From: Bacteroidales bacterium
GTDB lineage: Bacteria > Bacteroidota > Bacteroidia > Bacteroidales > UBA12077
Length of the DNA: 18,081 nt
Assembly (NCBI GenBank): GCA_030156305.1
Contig: JASGMZ010000030.1
Span: 1-18,081 of the forward strand
Direction of reading: 5' to 3'
Shown: piece after piece, positions 14,648-18,081 of the stretch
Layout of the letters: each line of letters opens with the position of its first letter
Numbering within the stretch: position 1 is the first letter of the stretch
Position numbers and translations under genes: made by a program
Notes under the pieces: model-generated
The model's input: only the letters and a program-made list of their open reading frames with translations
The model's database searches: none
Told to the model about the DNA's origin: nothing

Positions 14648-16642
14648 TTAATTTAAACTTTCCAGTATATATTTTACAATCGGATTTGTTTTTTCGGGTT
14701 TTACAAAAGAACGGGTTTTATATTTGGGAGGTAGAAATATTTTTCGTTCAATCATTTCATTAATTACGGGCTGATATTTTAATGATGTTTTTCCTATTAG
14801 CAGAGGCATAATATCATTCCCATCGTGGTAATATTTTAAAATATCCTTAAACCCTTTTAAATAAAGATGGTCTTTGGTAAATCCTCCGCCACGGTAAATC
14901 CGGGCTGTCATGTAAAATGACTGGGTTTCGTTTAAATTGCCGGTATCCATTAAAAATTCGAATGTTTGTTTAAAATCAAACCCTTTCAACATCTTTTCTA
15001 TGGTAAGTACGCGTAAAGCAAGTATTTGCAACCGGTTTACACTGATATTTCCGGATAGGTATTCACTTAAAATAGCCAGTCCCTCCTGTGCGTGTGTATT
15101 TAAAGGAGTACCCAGACGAAAAATATGCAAAGGCTGTAGTCGCGAATTGATGGTGGTTAGCATATGAACTCCAATCTCGTGCTCGGCAAGTGCACGTAGT
15201 GACTTTTCCGAAAAAAAAGCATCTTTACGGATATATAGCGTTTTTTTATGGTTTAAGTTTAATACTTTGGAAATGATTTTTTTTGAGATTTCCACCTTGC
15301 AATCAAATCCATAGGTGTTTATAATGTTTTTAAAGTAATGAAAAACATCAGTTGAATTTAAAATCATCTCTTCCTGCTCATCAATGCTTTGAGAGGAGTG
15401 CAGGATGTATTCGGCATTTTTGATATCTGTTAAATCAGGCTCACCAAAATATCGTAACGAATTGTATAACGATTTTTCTGTGCCAATGGATGTTATGATA
15501 TCAATTTTATCGGCATACGAGTCAATAACATCCTGGTATAACATGCGTAAAGAAATATCAGATATTTTTTCAACCGGTATACTGTACAGTTTTCGTTTAA
15601 ATTCGAAAGGGTTAACCGACAGTTGGTTATAAATAAAATTAGGATTCTTTTTAAATTTGGATCGAAGGAATTTTTTACGTTCCTGGTCAAGGTTAACCGG
15701 GTTGATAAGGCTTATAATTTCAAAATTCTTAGCAATGTTAAATAGTTGCTTATCAATTTTTATCAGGTTTTTGTCCAACTCGGATGAAAGGAGACTGTTA
15801 TTTTTAATAACCGTTAAGGTTGTATTTTTTTTGGCAAAATAAGCTGCTGTATTTATGGCTGCTTTTTTTATTTTTTGTGTTAGCTCATCAATAACCATTG
15901 GATATGATTCACCAGTTTCTTCATTGCAATAGACTTTTTTTATTTCTGTAGCTAAAACCAGTGTATTCTGAAAATTTTGGGTAATGTGAGTCAAAAGATA
16001 TCCGTTTCCTTTAAAAACATCATTTTCTTTTACCTCGTTATCAATACCGGGAAGTTTAATTTTTTCAAGTTCTTTAAGCCAATAATTAATATACCGGTTG
16101 TACTTTGTACGGTTTAAATTTTGAGTTCCAAGATTAAATACAGGGGTTGAGTGATTATATCGTTTATAATTAAACGAATGGATATCGAAAACAATTGCTG
16201 CGCCGAATTTGCTTTCCAGTTTGTTAATTAAAGCATTTACTACGCGATAAAAATCATGGTGTTTTTCCAGGGAAATTTTAACCTCCTTATTTGTCAGGTC
16301 TTTATTCCATACCTTTTTTCCCCAGGCCTGGCTGTATATAGCGTCTTTTTCTTTTCTGTTTAAATCGTATTCATAGCGCGAGTCGTTGGCAGCAATAACA
16401 ATAGGAAGCGATGAAATAAAATTCAAGGTAAACGGATCTTCTTCCTGCCATCGTTCGAAGTCACTGAGCAGACAATTATCTTTAAGGCTTTTTCGCAGGT
16501 TGTGCCCGTTATGTATTGCAAATGCTGCAAAAGGGGTATAATCTTCAATTTTAATATAAAAAGAAGCATTGGCACTTTCTGCTTCGAAATGATTAGAGCG
16601 ATTTATCTGCTCAATAATCTCATCCACTTCCAGCTTAAGCAT
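14648..16642 (-). CDS. Fused N-formylglutamate amidohydrolase-like / DUF1704 (QEGLA) metallopeptidase
   Basis: A 664-aa predicted cytoplasmic protein with two hydrolase-like halves. Residues about 20-275 resemble N-formylglutamate amidohydrolase: HNGHNLR (44-50), EEDPF (67-71), NDSRYEYDLNR (86-96), FDIHSF (152-157) and a Glu near 233 (ATEIK). Residues about 330-640 are DUF1704, the 'flavohemoglobin expression-modulating QEGLA motif' family. It has the zinc motif HEIGVH (His488, Glu489, His493) and QEGLA at 519-523, whose Glu520 may be the third ligand. The family includes the eukaryotic tubulin tyrosine carboxypeptidase MATCAP, so a carboxypeptidase-like role is plausible. Its ATG lies inside the end of the ATP-grasp gene (8-base overlap), implying translational coupling. 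Substrates are unknown. Confidence 0.85.
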   Translation of the reverse strand: MLKLEVDEIIEQINRSNHFEAESANASFYIKIEDYTPFAAFAIHNGHNLRKSLKDNCLLSDFERWQEEDPFTLNFISSLPIVIAANDSRYEYDLNRKEKDAIYSQAWGKKVWNKDLTNKEVKISLEKHHDFYRVVNALINKLESKFGAAIVFDIHSFNYKRYNHSTPVFNLGTQNLNRTKYNRYINYWLKELEKIKLPGIDNEVKENDVFKGNGYLLTHITQNFQNTLVLATEIKKVYCNEETGESYPMVIDELTQKIKKAAINTAAYFAKKNTTLTVIKNNSLLSSELDKNLIKIDKQLFNIAKNFEIISLINPVNLDQERKKFLRSKFKKNPNFIYNQLSVNPFEFKRKLYSIPVEKISDISLRMLYQDVIDSYADKIDIITSIGTEKSLYNSLRYFGEPDLTDIKNAEYILHSSQSIDEQEEMILNSTDVFHYFKNIINTYGFDCKVEISKKIISKVLNLNHKKTLYIRKDAFFSEKSLRALAEHEIGVHMLTTINSRLQPLHIFRLGTPLNTHAQEGLAILSEYLSGNISVNRLQILALRVLTIEKMLKGFDFKQTFEFLMDTGNLNETQSFYMTARIYRGGGFTKDHLYLKGFKDILKYYHDGNDIMPLLIGKTSLKYQPVINEMIERKIFLPPKYKTRSFVKPEKTNPIVKYILESLN

Positions 16643-17663
16643 CTTCTATCAATTTTTTATAATCACGCTTGCGGTTTATGGCTTTTTCTTTAGCCGTTAC
16701 CACATGCTCTGCAAAATCAATTACTTTCGATTGGATTTTTGTACGGTTAAAGGTATTAATCCGTGTAATTCCTCCCGGGCTGCAAACATTTATTTCAATT
16801 AATTTACCTTTAATTATATCGAGGCCTACAAAATACAGTCCATCGGATACCAGGGTAGGGCCAACTTTTTTACAGATTAATTTTTCCTGTTTGGAAAGCG
16901 TGTGCTTTTTTGCGCTTCCTCCAGCTTTTATATTGGAACGGATATCGTCTGATGCAGGGATACGGCGATAAGCACCTATAGGTTCGCCATTTAACATTAG
17001 TACTCTTGTATCACCTTCTTCGGCACCTTCAATAAATTCCTGAACAATAACATAATTGCCATCCTTTTTGCCCGAGATGTAAAAATCAAGGAGAGAGTTT
17101 ATGTTTTGGGTAGCCGATTTCTCAAGAACAATAACTCCCTGTCCGCCAAATCCATCCAGTGGTTTCAAAATCATCTTTTCTTTATTCGACTGGCGGATTA
17201 CATCCTTAAGATACTGTTTACTTTTTGAAACATGCGTGATGGGAATAATTTCATTTTTGGGGTCATCAAATGATGCAGGGTATAACTTATTATTGGCTTT
17301 TCTCAATCCATCAATATCATTAATAATAAAGGTTTCGTGCTTTATCGAATCCAGGAAATTTAACATCACCTGGTCGAGGGGTGGATTTGAACGAATAAAT
17401 ATAGCATCAAAACCTGATAAAGGAAGGAGCTGTTTTTTAAATTCCACTTTTTTGTAAAAAACAGATAAGTTATTTGAATACTTTTCCTGTTTTCGGATTA
17501 ACCGGACAAAACCAGAGGTAATACTATTTCGGATGGTAAGGCTGTAGGAGTAAAGTATGCCTACATTATGTCCACGAATTACTGATTCGTGTATTAATCG
17601 GAGTGTGGAATCTTCCCCGGGATTAATGGTTTCCCAGGGGTCAATAATAAAACATATGTTCAT
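16635..17663 (-). CDS. GshB-like ATP-grasp ligase
   Basis: ATP-dependent carboxylate-amine ligase resembling glutathione synthase (342 aa; E. coli GshB about 315). Typical elements are NICFIIDPWETINPGEDST at the start, FIRSNPPLD (89-97), Lys167 and the flexible loop KPLDGFGGQG (167-176), EEGDTRVLMLNGEPIGAYRR (215-234), NIKAGGSAKKH, and the Mg2+-binding stretch FVGLDIIKGKLIEINVCSPGG (278-298, Glu290, Asn292). The ATG at 17663 is preferred over an in-frame TTG directly before it. No gshA (glutamate-cysteine ligase) is nearby; the partner gene encodes a two-domain hydrolase overlapping by 8 bases. I therefore infer another peptide or amide product rather than glutathione, though glutathione synthesis cannot be excluded. 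Confidence 0.88.
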   Translation of the reverse strand: MNICFIIDPWETINPGEDSTLRLIHESVIRGHNVGILYSYSLTIRNSITSGFVRLIRKQEKYSNNLSVFYKKVEFKKQLLPLSGFDAIFIRSNPPLDQVMLNFLDSIKHETFIINDIDGLRKANNKLYPASFDDPKNEIIPITHVSKSKQYLKDVIRQSNKEKMILKPLDGFGGQGVIVLEKSATQNINSLLDFYISGKKDGNYVIVQEFIEGAEEGDTRVLMLNGEPIGAYRRIPASDDIRSNIKAGGSAKKHTLSKQEKLICKKVGPTLVSDGLYFVGLDIIKGKLIEINVCSPGGITRINTFNRTKIQSKVIDFAEHVVTAKEKAINRKRDYKKLIEDA

Positions 17664-17745
17664 CAATCAATAATTAAAAAATAATCGTGCAATAATATTT
17701 CTTTTTTACGAATATTGATACATTTTAGGGTAAATAAAGTTCAGT

Positions 17746-17801
17746 GTTTATTGTTTATTGTTTATTGTTTATTGTTTATTGTTTATTGTTTATTGTTTAT
17801 T
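17746..17801. repeat. Tandem repeat, eight perfect copies of GTTTATT
   Basis: Eight uninterrupted identical 7-bp units. The right end overlaps the last codons and stop of the LOTUS-domain gene (stop at 17790-17792 on the minus strand). The rest lies in the 126-base gap before the ATP-grasp gene. The perfect identity suggests recent slippage expansion, and copy number may vary between strains. It is direct and spacerless, so not a CRISPR array. Confidence 0.95.
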
Positions 17802-18081
17802 TCTGATATAGATAAGTTTGATACTAGGATTATCGGATTCCCGTTCATCAATTTCAAATTTTTTAAGTGATGCAATTAAGGGAGTAAGCTTTTGGAAGCC
17901 ATAATTACGTGGGTCGAAATTGGGTTGTTTTTTTAAAAGCAATGTTCCAACTTCACCTAAAAATGCCCAGCCGTTTTCATCCGCTACATCATTAATGGAT
18001 GATGAAATAAAATTAATGAGTTTTTTATCGGCCTGGTAGATGCTTTTTTTCGATTTTTTACTTTTTTGAGCCGATATATTT
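17790..18081 (-). CDS. C-terminal part of a LOTUS/OST-HTH domain protein (partial)
   Basis: A minus-strand frame with about 96 codons in the window, its 5' part beyond the right edge. After a Lys/Ser-rich linker (AQKSKKSKKSIYQ) comes a pattern typical of OST-HTH/LOTUS domains: LINFISSSINDVADENGWAFLG, then EVGTLLLKKQPNFDPRNYGF, QKLTPLIASLKKFEID and SIKLIYI. Bacterial proteins of this kind usually have an N-terminal NYN (LabA-like) RNase domain followed by one LOTUS domain that binds RNA (G-quadruplex or dsRNA), so the missing part is probably NYN; that is inference. The last three residues and the stop are encoded within the 7-bp tandem repeat, so repeat changes could alter the C-terminus. It is on the same strand as, and 126 bases upstream of, the ATP-grasp gene. 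Confidence 0.8.
   Translation of the reverse strand, partial: NISAQKSKKSKKSIYQADKKLINFISSSINDVADENGWAFLGEVGTLLLKKQPNFDPRNYGFQKLTPLIASLKKFEIDERESDNPSIKLIYIRNKQ

Noticed and set aside
17101..17457. 118-codon plus-strand frame opposite the ATP-grasp gene
   Set aside because: It is antisense to a gene with complete ATP-grasp motifs; no start signals or family resemblance.
16635..17663. Plain annotation as glutathione synthase (gshB)
   Set aside because: The fold is GshB-like, but no gshA is nearby and the coupled partner is a hydrolase fusion, so a specific glutathione role is not supported.
17746..17801. CRISPR array
   Set aside because: Units are 7 bp, directly adjacent and without spacers; it is a simple tandem repeat.

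Overview
The window is low-GC and looks like a chromosome segment from the phylum Bacteroidota (Bacteroidales-like). The evidence is a DPP-IV type S9 peptidase with the Glu-Glu motif, an oversized signal peptidase I, WbqC and SiaC (DUF1987) family proteins, a NADase-type glycan-binding (discoidin-like) exported protein, and a fused FGase/DUF1704 'QEGLA' protein. Starts mostly lack Shine-Dalgarno sequences, and several upstream regions carry the Bacteroidota -7 box TAnnTTTG. The genus cannot be named from sequence alone. No rRNA, tRNA, CRISPR array, transposase or phage gene was seen.

Layout. 1-290: no confident gene; fragmentary reading frames on the minus strand. 291-2468 (-): exported dipeptidyl peptidase IV. 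2469-2835: divergent intergenic region with two related palindromic repeats and the thrS promoter. 2836-6052 (+): classic translation cluster thrS-infC-rpmI-rplT, ended by a strong terminator. infC is best read from a rare ATA start behind a perfect Shine-Dalgarno, 90 bases upstream of the first GTG. A structured spacer lies just before rplT. 6237-8387 (+): dapB and lepB, then a terminator. 8456-9532 (+): a WbqC-family protein and an orphan SiaC-family protein. 9529-11213 (-): exported discoidin-like protein and an RsmI-like tetrapyrrole methylase joined by an ATGA overlap. 11337-13018 (+): a bile acid:Na+ symporter-like (BASS) transporter and a PhnP-like metallo-hydrolase with a TTG start. 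13140-13838 (+): LiaF-like membrane protein. It converges, through a 13-bp bidirectional terminator hairpin, on an outer-membrane beta-barrel protein (13908-14522, -). 14648-17663 (-): two overlapping genes, a GshB-like ATP-grasp ligase and a fused N-formylglutamate-amidohydrolase-like/DUF1704 metallopeptidase. 17746-17801: eight perfect copies of a 7-bp tandem repeat that run into the 3' end of a LOTUS/OST-HTH domain gene cut by the window edge.

Most of the window is housekeeping: translation, lysine/peptidoglycan precursor synthesis and protein export. The least understood part is the ATP-grasp plus FGase-DUF1704 pair. It joins a peptide-bond-forming enzyme to a protein with two predicted hydrolase domains, in a translationally coupled arrangement. 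This suggests a peptide-tagging or peptide-metabolite system whose substrate is unknown. Second are the expression-control features: the ATA start of infC, the rplT leader fold and the twin palindromes upstream of thrS.
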